The notes beneath the pieces are model-generated. The model did not search any database and was not told the DNA's origin. It worked only from the letters and a program-made list of their open reading frames with translations. A stretch of DNA of 34,274 nt from NCBI GenBank assembly GCA_913054055.1, contig CAJXIT010000003.1:1-34274 (forward strand). The letters run 5' to 3'. This DNA is from an uncultured Thalassolituus sp. Its GTDB lineage: Bacteria; Pseudomonadota; Gammaproteobacteria; Pseudomonadales; Oceanobacteraceae. Position 1 is the first letter of the stretch, and every line of letters starts with the position of its first letter. Of the stretch, positions 23,336-31,655 are shown piece by piece. The translations under genes were made by a program, and so were the position numbers.

Positions 23336-25234
23336 ATGAAAAAGTTACACACATTTATAACAGCAGCCATGATTGGCGGATCGCTATCGCTAGTATCTGG
23401 CTGCGAGAATGAGAACACAGCCTTACCGCTTTCGCTAAAGAGTGAAGCATTACCTTTGTCGGGTGAACATGGTGTTCAATTAAGCGAATCCAACTGGTTA
23501 CACTACGGGCCTGAAAGCACCGTTACACTGAGTTCAAAGAGTGGTGATATTCTTGATCGTAAACCGTTTCATGGGGAGTACATGGCACAAGGCCATGACA
23601 AGCAAGGGGCATTTGTATTAGCCATTGATCAGACCGGTAAGCCAACTTTAATTCGCGTGGGCAAGGCAGATAGCCTTACGATTAAACAAGGTGAAAAAGT
23701 TGAGACACCATTAGAAGGCATGTGTTTGTATCAACCAAAAGGCGGCAATACACAAGCCTTTTTAATGGATGAAACCGGCATGGCACATCAGGTATTGATC
23801 AAAGAAAATGCATCAAGCATTACATTCGATGCCTTACGCTCATTCCCACTTCCACCTGGTGCTGAATACTGCTCTGTTCATAACGACACAGATCAACTAT
23901 TTGTCAGCGAAGAGCGCATTGGGGTATGGCGCTATTCAGCTCGTGCTGAAAGTGAAGTCTCTCGTAGCGTTGTTGAGCTGGTGGCCCCCTACGGTGCATT
24001 AGAAGAAAATGCTGGGCCTTTAAGTATTGTGGGGGACACACTTGTGATTGCAGAAGTGGGCACAGCCAATTTGCATACAAAGTTGATCACTGAAGATAAA
24101 ACGCTAGATGGAGAACGCTATCAACTTTCTGGTAATGTGAAAATTGAAAACCTATCCGTTTCATTTCTCGATCAACCTAATGAAAAAAACCTAATTGCAC
24201 TGGATGATGAAACAAGTGGTCTAGTATCGTTTAACTTACCTATTTCTCAGGTAACCGCTGCGACCTCCTCTATCACCAATATTCCCGCAGTGGGTGAAAC
24301 TGAACCTGTGGCCAGTCGTGGTGATGCGGCAGATGATCCTGCGATCTGGGTAAACCCTAATCAGGCAGAAAACAGCCGTATTTTAGGTACCAACAAAAAG
24401 CGTGGTTTGTATGTTTACGATCTTTCTGGCGCTCAATTACAAGAGCTACTGGTAGACCGTGTGAATAATGTGGATGTACGCCAAGGCTTCACCTTAAAAG
24501 GACAAGCAGCCGATATTGCAGCAGCCAGCCAGCGAGATCGCAGCGCCATTGCATTATTTCATATTCACCCCGACACAGGATTGGTCACCACTGCCAATGA
24601 AATTTCGACGGGGTTAAGTGATGTTTATGGAATGTGCATGTATCAAGGTAAAGAAGACCGCATGTATGTTTACATTAATGATGAAGATGGTCGTTACGAG
24701 CAATGGGAAATCACTGACAGTTCCCAGGGTTGGGATGGAACATTGGTTCGTAGTTTTGCTGTAAGCAGTCAACCTGAAGGGTGTACCACAGATGAAAAAC
24801 AACACCGTTTATTTGTTGGTGAAGAAAACAAAGCCCTATGGACCCTTGGTGCTGAACCAGTCGATTCAACCAGCATGGAAATGATCGCTGAAACAGGTGG
24901 CATGCTAAAGGCGGATATTGAAGGCATGGAAGTTTATCAAACCGACAATAAAAGTATTTTAGTTGTATCCAGCCAGGGTAATGATAGCTATGTACTATTT
25001 GAAGCCAATGCACCTTACACATACCTAGGGCGCTTTCGTGTAGACCTAAATGCACAACTTGGTATTGATGGCGCATCAGAAACCGATGGACTGAGCGTAA
25101 CATCCGCAAACCTAGGCCCTGACTATCCTAAAGGCATGTTAGTGGTTCAAGATGGTCGCAACCTACTGCCAATGGAAACACAAAACTTTAAGCTCGTATC
25201 ATGGGAAACCATTGAACAAGCGCTGAATCTTTAA
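23336..25234 (+). CDS. Dual-domain beta-propeller phytase lipoprotein (3-phytase family)
   Basis: Calcium-dependent hydrolase of 632 residues that releases phosphate from phytate. The lipoprotein signal LSLVSGC places the modified Cys at 23, so the enzyme is membrane-anchored, facing periplasm or surface. The C-terminal propeller (about 318-630) has the family's signature acidic and catalytic blocks: DDPAIWVNP (333-341), RVNNVDVR (375-382), DIAAASQR (393-400), VYGMCMY (430-436), SSQPEGCTTD (487-496), DIEGMEVY (527-534), SSQGNDSY (545-552) and SETDGL (581-586). The first 310 residues form a weaker propeller-like domain with GEYMAQGHD and PEG/GAEYCS echoes, as in known dual-domain phytases where it increases substrate turnover. 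The GGTGAAG ribosome binding site is good. Confidence 0.92.
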   Translation: MKKLHTFITAAMIGGSLSLVSGCENENTALPLSLKSEALPLSGEHGVQLSESNWLHYGPESTVTLSSKSGDILDRKPFHGEYMAQGHDKQGAFVLAIDQTGKPTLIRVGKADSLTIKQGEKVETPLEGMCLYQPKGGNTQAFLMDETGMAHQVLIKENASSITFDALRSFPLPPGAEYCSVHNDTDQLFVSEERIGVWRYSARAESEVSRSVVELVAPYGALEENAGPLSIVGDTLVIAEVGTANLHTKLITEDKTLDGERYQLSGNVKIENLSVSFLDQPNEKNLIALDDETSGLVSFNLPISQVTAATSSITNIPAVGETEPVASRGDAADDPAIWVNPNQAENSRILGTNKKRGLYVYDLSGAQLQELLVDRVNNVDVRQGFTLKGQAADIAAASQRDRSAIALFHIHPDTGLVTTANEISTGLSDVYGMCMYQGKEDRMYVYINDEDGRYEQWEITDSSQGWDGTLVRSFAVSSQPEGCTTDEKQHRLFVGEENKALWTLGAEPVDSTSMEMIAETGGMLKADIEGMEVYQTDNKSILVVSSQGNDSYVLFEANAPYTYLGRFRVDLNAQLGIDGASETDGLSVTSANLGPDYPKGMLVVQDGRNLLPMETQNFKLVSWETIEQALNL

Positions 25235-25268
25235 TCTATTTTCCTCGTAACACAATGGATTAAAGCTA

Positions 25269-25307
25269 GGCTGAACGATATTTAAATTTTATGAATATCA
25301 TTCAGCC
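25269..25307 (+). terminator. Long hairpin between phytase and alkaline phosphatase
   Basis: GGCTGAACGATATT and AATATCATTCAGCC pair over 14 positions with one C-A mismatch around an 11-base loop. It is 35 bases after the phytase stop and 36 before the phosphatase ATG. There is no T-run; it could attenuate, terminate or stabilise transcript ends. Confidence 0.5.
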
Positions 25308-25343
25308 AACCTATTACCTCTCAATTTGATCAAGTGCCCGTCT

Positions 25344-26954
25344 ATGAAAATATCTAAATTATTAAAGTTGTCTAGCTTAAGTTTATTTCCAATTATATTA
25401 ACTGCTTGTAACTCTGAAAGAATCAGTCACAACTTACCTGCCCATCAGCTAAGCAATACTTGGTATACAGAAGCGCAACAAGCCATGCATTCCAAAACCA
25501 ATAGCTTACCGGTAAACAGCCATGGCAAAGCTAAAAACGTCATCTTATTTGTTGGTGATGGTATGGGCATTAGCACACTAACCGCGGCTCGTATTCTAGA
25601 AGGTCAATTACAAGGTAATACCGGTGAAGAAAACTATTTAAGTTTTGAGAAATTTCCTTTTTCAGGTTTGTCTAAAACTTACAATACAGATCAGCAAACA
25701 CCAGATTCCGCTGGCACCATGACAGCCATGATGACAGGCATTAAAACCGATGCGGGTATCATTTCTATTTCAGAATCCGTCACGAGAGGTGACTGTAAAA
25801 GTGGTAAAGGGCAAGAATTAGTGACCGCTTTAGAGTTGGCAGAACTTGCTAATATGTCCACAGGTGTTGTAACAACAGCTCGCATCACCCACGCGACTCC
25901 TGCTGCTACCTTTTCTCGAGCGGCTAGCCGTAGCTGGGAGAGCGACGCTGATATACCTGAAGCTGAAAAAGATTGTCATGATATTGCTCGCCAGCTCATT
26001 GAATTCGACCAAAATTTAATGGCTCGATACCCAAATCATAAAGCAAATGGTATTGAAGTCGTATTTGGCGGTGGTCGTAGAAACTTTTTACCTGCAGAAC
26101 AAGCGATGAATGTAGAACAACCAAATAGTGAAAAAATTGAAGGTAAGCGCAAAGATGGCCGCCACCTCATTAATGAATGGCAACAAACCTACCCGAACGG
26201 GCAATACGCCAATAGTGAGTCCGAATTCAAAAACCTCAATCCAGAAAATGCCAGCCACCTTATGGGGTTATTCAATCCCTCTCATATGCGCTACCACCAA
26301 GACCGAAAAAATGATCCTCTGGGAGAACCAAGCTTAACCGACATGACAACATTGGCTCTCAAAAAGCTGCAACAAAACGAAAAAGGATTTTTCTTAATGG
26401 TTGAAGCCGGCCGCATTGATCACAGTCATCATGCTGGCAATGCCTATAACGCATTGCACGATACCATTGAATTATCTAATGCAGTAAAACAAGCAAAAGA
26501 CATGGTAAACCTAGAAGAAACCTTAATCATTGTTACCGCTGACCATAGCCACGTAATGACCATAGCAGGCTACCCAAAGCGTGGTAACGATATACTAGGA
26601 AAAGTGATTGGAATAAATAGCCATGAACCCACCATTATGGAAGACGGCCTACCCTATACAACACTTGGGTACATGAATGGCCGTGGTATGCACGACTTAG
26701 GGCATGAAACGGATGCTAATGCGGTAAAAAAACACCCACTTAACTTGGGGCGTAAAGATATTTCTAACATTGATACAACCCAACCAGGTTACCATCAAGA
26801 GGCACTTATCGCCCGCGACAGTGAAACTCATGGTGGTGAAGACGTGGGAATATACGCAACCGGGCCAGGTTCTCACCTAGTGAGCGGTGTGAATGAACAA
26901 AATGTTATTTTTCATATTATGACTCACGCAGCAGGCTTGCTAGAAAATAAATAG
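25344..26954 (+). CDS. phoA: Alkaline phosphatase, PhoA family, lipoprotein
   Basis: Periplasmic or surface-anchored metal-dependent phosphomonoesterase of 536 residues. The lipobox ILTAC gives Cys 22. The first metal Asp is in FVGDGMG (about residue 72), and the catalytic Ser is in TPDSAGTMTAMMTG (Ser 122). Further metal ligands are in RITHATPAA, in VEAGRIDHSHHAG, in TADHSH and in ETHGGEDV. All expected metal and nucleophile positions are kept, so it should be active. The start is the ATG at 25344; a TTG at 25326 is in frame but would put six residues before the signal. It follows the phytase by 109 bases and is probably in the same Pho-regulated unit, removing phosphate from inositol phosphates or other esters. 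A perfect hairpin ends the unit. Confidence 0.92.
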   Translation: MKISKLLKLSSLSLFPIILTACNSERISHNLPAHQLSNTWYTEAQQAMHSKTNSLPVNSHGKAKNVILFVGDGMGISTLTAARILEGQLQGNTGEENYLSFEKFPFSGLSKTYNTDQQTPDSAGTMTAMMTGIKTDAGIISISESVTRGDCKSGKGQELVTALELAELANMSTGVVTTARITHATPAATFSRAASRSWESDADIPEAEKDCHDIARQLIEFDQNLMARYPNHKANGIEVVFGGGRRNFLPAEQAMNVEQPNSEKIEGKRKDGRHLINEWQQTYPNGQYANSESEFKNLNPENASHLMGLFNPSHMRYHQDRKNDPLGEPSLTDMTTLALKKLQQNEKGFFLMVEAGRIDHSHHAGNAYNALHDTIELSNAVKQAKDMVNLEETLIIVTADHSHVMTIAGYPKRGNDILGKVIGINSHEPTIMEDGLPYTTLGYMNGRGMHDLGHETDANAVKKHPLNLGRKDISNIDTTQPGYHQEALIARDSETHGGEDVGIYATGPGSHLVSGVNEQNVIFHIMTHAAGLLENK

Positions 26955-26969
26955 AGCCAAACACCAATT

Positions 26970-27004
26970 TAGGCCTTGTATCATACTCGCTAATACAAGG
27001 CCTA
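26970..27004 (+). terminator. Perfect 12-bp hairpin after the alkaline phosphatase gene
   Basis: TAGGCCTTGTAT and ATACAAGGCCTA pair perfectly around an 11-base loop, 15 bases after the phosphatase stop. It lacks a T-run, but its strength and position make it the likely end of the plus-strand unit. Confidence 0.65.
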
Positions 27005-27191
27005 CTACTTCAACCTCTTCACGCCTTACCTTACTACGACACAAATTTACTCGAACAGTTAAACTTCATCTAACATTCCTGCGAATACATACCTTAAAAC
27101 ATCAGCCACCCGATTCCCTTTGTGCTATTAGCCTTTACTAGCACCTAGGTTGAGTATCGGTTTTCTGAGCTCTACACCCTTTTTTAATAAC

Positions 27192-27230
27192 AAAAAAAGC
27201 CGAATAGATTGCTCTATTCGGCCATTTTTT
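27192..27230. terminator. Bidirectional rho-independent terminator of TonB operon 2
   Basis: GCCGAATAGA-TTGC-TCTATTCGGC is a perfect 10-bp stem with an A-run to the left and a T-run to the right, so it works on both strands. On the minus strand it lies about 50 bases after the TPR gene and closes TonB operon 2. Confidence 0.93.
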
Positions 27231-27279
27231 ATTATTCAACAGTTTTTACAAACTGCATTCTTATGGTTCTAATTTTAAA

Positions 27280-28617
27280 TTATTGCGCTTGCGCCATATA
27301 CTCACGACGTTTTTCTTCGCCAGTGATAAATGCTAACCATTGATCAGCTGATTTCTCAGTTTTCTCAAACAGTTTTGCTGCCAAGAACGCTTTTTTTGCT
27401 TCTGCTAAGTCATCTAAATTAAACAAAACCAAGCCTTTTAGCACTTGAGCGTCTGCTTCTTGTTTGAAAGATTCATCAGTGATGGCTTTTTTCACGTTCT
27501 TTAAGGCTAGGTCCCATTCTTGGCGCTCAGTATGTATTTGAGCCAGCTTATAATAGTCTTTACCTGCTTCTGTAAAGCCTGCTGCTTGTGTCATCACTTT
27601 AATGGCTTGCTCATACTCTTTCGCAATCATCAAAGCGTCACCAAGTAACGATAGGTTTTTACCGTTCTCTTCTACAACACCCGATTTTAGACCTTTAATC
27701 ATCACTTGAGCCGATTTATAAGGCACTTCCAAAGTCAACATCGCTTGCGCAAGACTCACAACATGTGACTCTTTACCCAGTAAAGCTTGATCATAAGCTG
27801 TTTCCAGCACAGCAAGTTCTTTTTCGGGTTTGCCTAGTTCGTTATAAACCGCACTTAACTGAACCCAATATTGTGGTTTAGGGTAAAGTGCAATTAAATC
27901 TTTAAGGCAGCGCTCCATGGATTTAAAGTCTTTGTTTTGATAATAAACAGCTCGTTCTACCAATAACCAGTTTTCACGGGGTTGTTTCTTTTGTTCACGA
28001 ACCAAAGAAATCGCTTTTTTCACATCTGGTAATGCAGCATCATAATTTTCTAACTGATAATGCATTTGAGCACGTAAAACGTAAGACTCAGGGCCAATTT
28101 TTTGTGAAGAAGCTGAAACAACGTCAAACCATTCGTTTAACGAGACTAACGCCTTTTTGTATTGCTCTTGTACTAGGTACAACTTAGCAATACTGTAAAG
28201 CGTCGTTTGCTCTAAGCTTTCAGGCAACTTTTTGGTTTTAAGTACTTCACGGTAAGCAATAACCGCTGCATCATAGTTTTCACGATTAAACTCAACATAA
28301 GCCACCATATTCCAGGTCATAGCTGTTTCGTAACTATTACGACGAATCTTTTTCATCGCTTCTAGCGAATCTAATGCTTCATCGTATTGTTTATTATCGG
28401 CTAGCTCGCGAGCCTTATCTAATTTCTTAAATATTTTTGGACGCATGGTTTGCGCACGGCGTACCTTGCGCTTTTTCTTTTGCTGCTTTTCTTTAGCTTG
28501 CGCCTGTTCTTCCGCTTGTGCTGTTGACACAGTTAGCGGAGTAACAGAGGTTGCGGTAAACAACACACAAACAGAAAGCGCTACTGTTAATACTGAGGTC
28601 AGTTTTAAACGTTTCAT
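27280..28617 (-). CDS. TPR-repeat periplasmic protein of TonB2 operon 2
   Basis: Exported helical repeat protein of 445 residues and last gene of the operon. A signal peptide (about 1-35) is followed by a Lys/Arg/Gln-rich basic stretch (KEKQQKKKRKVRRAQ, about 42-57), then tetratricopeptide-like helix pairs such as MVAYVEFNRENYDAAVIAYR, LYSIAKLYLVQEQYKKAL and MHYQLENYDAALPDVKKAI. It is the counterpart of the TPR gene in operon 1 but has the extra basic segment and a clearer repeat pattern. It follows tonB by 11 bases. In Vibrio-type clusters the protein in this place is a tetratricopeptide partner of the TonB2 complex. Role beyond that is unknown. Confidence 0.85.
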   Translation of the reverse strand: MKRLKLTSVLTVALSVCVLFTATSVTPLTVSTAQAEEQAQAKEKQQKKKRKVRRAQTMRPKIFKKLDKARELADNKQYDEALDSLEAMKKIRRNSYETAMTWNMVAYVEFNRENYDAAVIAYREVLKTKKLPESLEQTTLYSIAKLYLVQEQYKKALVSLNEWFDVVSASSQKIGPESYVLRAQMHYQLENYDAALPDVKKAISLVREQKKQPRENWLLVERAVYYQNKDFKSMERCLKDLIALYPKPQYWVQLSAVYNELGKPEKELAVLETAYDQALLGKESHVVSLAQAMLTLEVPYKSAQVMIKGLKSGVVEENGKNLSLLGDALMIAKEYEQAIKVMTQAAGFTEAGKDYYKLAQIHTERQEWDLALKNVKKAITDESFKQEADAQVLKGLVLFNLDDLAEAKKAFLAAKLFEKTEKSADQWLAFITGEEKRREYMAQAQ

Positions 28618-28628
28618 ATCAACCTGCC

Positions 28629-29270
28629 TTATCGCTTCTTACTACTTTTATCAAGCTCAAAACGTATGATGTTGCGTATACCCGTTACTTCAATGGCTTT
28701 ACCATTTTCAACTTTTGGTTTGTACTTGAATTTTTTAGCGGCGTTTATCGCTGCACGGTTAAAAATATTTGGTGGATCGGCTTCAATCACTTTAGGGTTT
28801 GTAACTGTTCCCAGTTTACTCACGGCAAACTCAACTACCACATACCCTTCAATGCCCTTTTGCGCAGCACGACGAGGATACTGAGGTGCGACTTTAACGA
28901 TCGGTAAATACTCACCATCGCCACTGCCACCGCCTAATCCAGCATCGACATTCAAATCAGCACCAATATCTAATGCACCGATATCCATACTATTGCTTGC
29001 TGTATCAAAGTTCGGCTTAGCCATTTCTGGTTTAGGCGGCTCTTTAGGTGCAACAGGTGGCTTATTGGGTTTACGGCTTTTAGTTTGAATATCGTCATCT
29101 TGCTGAACATGAACAAAATCAACCAGTTTGCCTAAACCATTGTCTTCAATAACCGACCCTCCAGATGAAATCAATCCTTGCATCATCAGGCCCACACTAA
29201 AGGTTACTGCAACTGCAGCTGCGATAGCTAGACCATAACGAGGCGCTGTTCCATGAGAAACGTTAGCCAT
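28629..29270 (-). CDS. tonB: TonB-family energy transducer of operon 2
   Basis: A transducer of 213 residues starting at the ATG at 29270; the frame extends 19 codons further, but only into exbD. It has one membrane anchor (about 12-35), a Pro/Lys-rich spacer at 64-86 (RKPNKPPVAPKEPPKPEMAK), a Gly/Asp-rich linker, and a TonB domain at about 122-210 with YPRRAAQKGIEGYVVVEF, GTVTNPKVIEADPPNIFNRA and KKFKYKP. The domain is closer to the family norm than the operon 1 copy. It begins one base after the exbD stop. Together with a Pho-type control region it is likely to power receptors needed in phosphate starvation, including the TBDR at 20516 (inferred). Confidence 0.92.
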   Translation of the reverse strand: MANVSHGTAPRYGLAIAAAVAVTFSVGLMMQGLISSGGSVIEDNGLGKLVDFVHVQQDDDIQTKSRKPNKPPVAPKEPPKPEMAKPNFDTASNSMDIGALDIGADLNVDAGLGGGSGDGEYLPIVKVAPQYPRRAAQKGIEGYVVVEFAVSKLGTVTNPKVIEADPPNIFNRAAINAAKKFKYKPKVENGKAIEVTGIRNIIRFELDKSSKKR

Positions 29271-29271
29271 G

Positions 29272-29682
29272 TTAGTTAGCCTCTGTCGCCAATGAAACGT
29301 CATATACGCCTGCCGCACGGGCTGCATCCATAACCGCTACCAGAGTTTTGGTTCTGGCTTCTTCATCCGCTTGTACCACTACCGTTCCCTGAGGGTTTTC
29401 AGCGTGTAAGCGTTCGATGTTCGCGCGAACCTGGCTCACTTCAACTTTACGTTTATTGATCCAAATTTCACCAGTATCGTTAATACCAATTAAGATATTT
29501 GCTCGGGGTTTAGCAGCCGATGTGCTGGCATCCGGGCGGTTAACTTCGATACCTGATTCTTTTACAAAAGAAGCCGTAACGATAAAGAAGATCAGCATGA
29601 TGAAAACAACATCAAGCATAGGTGTAATGTCGATCTCACCTTCTTCTGCTTCGGGCGTTAGATTTTGAAATCCACGTCTCAT
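29272..29682 (-). CDS. exbD: ExbD/TolR-family proton channel subunit of operon 2
   Basis: Inner-membrane motor subunit of 136 residues. The membrane helix at 21-39 carries the proton-conducting Asp at residue 24 in PMLDVVFIMLIFF. The periplasmic part contains RKVEVSQVRANIERL and VVVQADEEARTKTL. It is very similar in pattern to the ExbD of operon 1 (shared FFIV...SFVKESGIEVN). The ribosome binding site GAGGAA is clear. A stable hairpin lies in the gap to exbB. Family assignment is secure. Confidence 0.94.
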   Translation of the reverse strand: MRRGFQNLTPEAEEGEIDITPMLDVVFIMLIFFIVTASFVKESGIEVNRPDASTSAAKPRANILIGINDTGEIWINKRKVEVSQVRANIERLHAENPQGTVVVQADEEARTKTLVAVMDAARAAGVYDVSLATEAN

Positions 29683-29697
29683 AATTTATTCCTCTTG

Positions 29698-29725
29698 TTG
29701 ATCACTGATCAGAACTAGTGATCAA
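29698..29725 (-). other. 9-bp inverted repeat across the exbB stop and exbB-exbD gap
   Basis: TTGATCACT and AGTGATCAA pair perfectly with a 10-base spacer, covering the exbB stop codon (29715-29717) and the gap before exbD. In the transcript it could be an RNase processing or stabilising element setting subunit ratios. Operon 1 has only one base in this gap and no such structure. Confidence 0.55.
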
Positions 29726-30236
29726 ACGTCAATTTATCTTCAATGTTAGACTTCTGGCGATTGATGTGACGCTGAATAACAGATTGTGCAAATACACCTG
29801 TTAATGCGCCAACCATACCGGCCATGGTAGGAATGGTGGCTTTCGAAATACCTGAAGCCATCGCTCTTGGGCTGCCATTTCCTAAAAAGGCCATTACATC
29901 AAACACTTCGATCATGCCGGTTACGGTTCCTAATAATCCAAACAGCGGACATAAACCTACTAACATTTTAATTGTGCTTAAGTTGGTTTCTAACGCCATC
30001 TTAGTTCGTGCAACTAAATCTTCACGAATTTGATGGGCTTCCCAACTGATGCGTTCTTTTCTGGCTTCCCATTCAGACACTGCATCTTCCACTACTTGTT
30101 TATGAGTAAACGAAAAGTATGCAATGCGCTCTATTATGAAAAACCAAAGCAGGAAGATGATTCCCAGAATGGAAAGGACGACGTCCCCTCCGCGTTCTGT
30201 GAATAAGTAAACCTGCTCGAATGCTTCAAAAAACAT
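29715..30236 (-). CDS. exbB: ExbB/TolQ/MotA-family proton channel subunit of operon 2
   Basis: Inner-membrane channel subunit of 173 residues with helix 1 at about 17-37, the CPLFGLLGTVTGM signature at 96-108 and a third helix near 135-155. The N-terminal cytoplasmic stretch (WEARKERISWEAHQIREDL) is like that in the operon 1 copy. It starts 3 bases after the ttpC-like stop and is followed after a 32-base gap by exbD. It should assemble with ExbD and TonB of this operon. Confidence 0.94.
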   Translation of the reverse strand: MFFEAFEQVYLFTERGGDVVLSILGIIFLLWFFIIERIAYFSFTHKQVVEDAVSEWEARKERISWEAHQIREDLVARTKMALETNLSTIKMLVGLCPLFGLLGTVTGMIEVFDVMAFLGNGSPRAMASGISKATIPTMAGMVGALTGVFAQSVIQRHINRQKSNIEDKLTFDH

Positions 30237-30239
30237 GAG

Positions 30240-31655
30240 TTAGGCTGCCTTTGAAAAGTGTTGTTCTTCAGCTTTACGCGCCAAGATACCCGTAGCACGC
30301 TCTTGTAAAATTTGAATCAAACCACGGCTCTTGTTATTGGTCATTGTATGAAGGAATACACAAGGTATTGCTGCAACAAGGCCAAGTACGGTTGTGATCA
30401 GTGCTTGTGAAATACCACCTGCCATTAGCTTAGGATCACCTGTACCGAACAACTGGATGCTTTGGAACGTTGCTATCATACCGGTTACAGTACCTAACAG
30501 ACCCAATAACGGAGCGACTACAGAAATGATTTTGATCCAGTTGATACCACGACTTAAACGTGGAATTTCGGCTGAAATCGCTTCACCTAAGTGCAGCTCT
30601 AACGTTTCAGTATCTGCATCTTTGTTTGCTTGATACGTTTGCATAACACGGCCCAGTGCATTGTCACCGTTTGCAACGTCATCGTTCATTTGCTTTTTAA
30701 TGCGCTCGCCTTCTGATTGAAGAATTACCATACGAACCATTGACAAAATCACACCAATAATCGCTAAAGCTAATATAATGTAACCAACCACACCACCTTG
30801 CTGAACACGCTCAGTAAGACCGGCTGATTGGCCCATGATTTTAAGTAGCTGGCCACGTGATGGGTCCATCCAGAATGCTGTCAGCTCTGTACCAGACGCA
30901 TTTTCTCCTGATAATTCTTCTAGATCGTCAGCTGGACCGTTGTAACGGCTGCCTGGTTGAGAATCTAGCTCTACAAGCTTTTTAGCTTCAACGTCCCATA
31001 CCAGGTAGTTACCTTCAGCAACCACGTTAAAGCCACCTACACGTACAACATCTTTAGACACTGTTTCGCCAGTGGGCAATACAACGTTAGATTTATACTG
31101 TGCAACGTCACCAGACAGTGTCATTTCACGTTGCATTTCAAACCAAAGTTGCTCTAGGTTTTCAATGGATGGCAGTTCTGAAGAAGAGCCCGCTAAACGA
31201 ATTAGGTTAGTTAGGAACGCTTCACGACCTTCCACTTGAGAACTAACAACAGATCCTTCAAACACACCTTTGGTATCACCAGCAACTTGCTGAAGCACAC
31301 CAAACATTTCTTTTAAAGAACCCAATCGATTTGTTAAACGTTCTTGAGCGGCTGCTATTTTAACTTCGTTTTCACCGAAGGTTTCTTCTTTATCAGCACT
31401 GATATTTTCCAAGCGTGTACGTTCATCTTTAGATTCAGAAAGTAGACGCTCTTGATCAGACTTAGCCGCGTTAAAGCGATTAAGGCGTGAATTAAATTCA
31501 CTGTTATCACGGGCCTGACCTTTTTTAACAAGGGTCAGTAGTTCATCCATATTTAATGGTTCGGCCGCTTGCGAAGGTAACACAACCGCCATTGCGCTGC
31601 TTAGGGTGATGGCGCCAGCAGCAAATAAAGTACGTAGTTTAATGAAAGTCGTCAT
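30240..31655 (-). CDS. TtpC-like ExbB-family protein with periplasmic coiled coil, operon 2
   Basis: Counterpart of the large ExbB-like protein of operon 1, 471 residues. It has a signal peptide (1-31), a charged coiled coil at about 40-110 (SDQERLLSESKDERTRLENI), a mixed periplasmic part with a conserved FWMDPSRGQLLKIMGQS stretch, membrane helix 1 at 289-312, and the ExbB core at 380-440 (APLLGLLGTVTGM, GGISQALITTVLGL). The DPSRG...LL..(M/L)GQ block is shared with operon 1 and looks like a family signature. It overlaps the DUF3450 stop by one base (TAATG). TtpC is the extra component of Vibrio TonB2 systems. Confidence 0.9.
   Translation of the reverse strand: MTTFIKLRTLFAAGAITLSSAMAVVLPSQAAEPLNMDELLTLVKKGQARDNSEFNSRLNRFNAAKSDQERLLSESKDERTRLENISADKEETFGENEVKIAAAQERLTNRLGSLKEMFGVLQQVAGDTKGVFEGSVVSSQVEGREAFLTNLIRLAGSSSELPSIENLEQLWFEMQREMTLSGDVAQYKSNVVLPTGETVSKDVVRVGGFNVVAEGNYLVWDVEAKKLVELDSQPGSRYNGPADDLEELSGENASGTELTAFWMDPSRGQLLKIMGQSAGLTERVQQGGVVGYIILALAIIGVILSMVRMVILQSEGERIKKQMNDDVANGDNALGRVMQTYQANKDADTETLELHLGEAISAEIPRLSRGINWIKIISVVAPLLGLLGTVTGMIATFQSIQLFGTGDPKLMAGGISQALITTVLGLVAAIPCVFLHTMTNNKSRGLIQILQERATGILARKAEEQHFSKAA

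Larger units (their letters stand above)
26955..27279. other. 325-base convergent intergenic region
   Basis: It contains the terminators described at 26970 and 27192, which end the phytase/phosphatase group and the second TonB operon, respectively. Between 27005 and 27190 I see no coding frame, RNA gene or notable repeat on either strand. Confidence 0.6.

Noticed and set aside
24614-25109. Minus-strand frames inside the phytase gene
   Set aside because: Cys/His/Leu-rich shadow sequence opposite a clear beta-propeller coding region.
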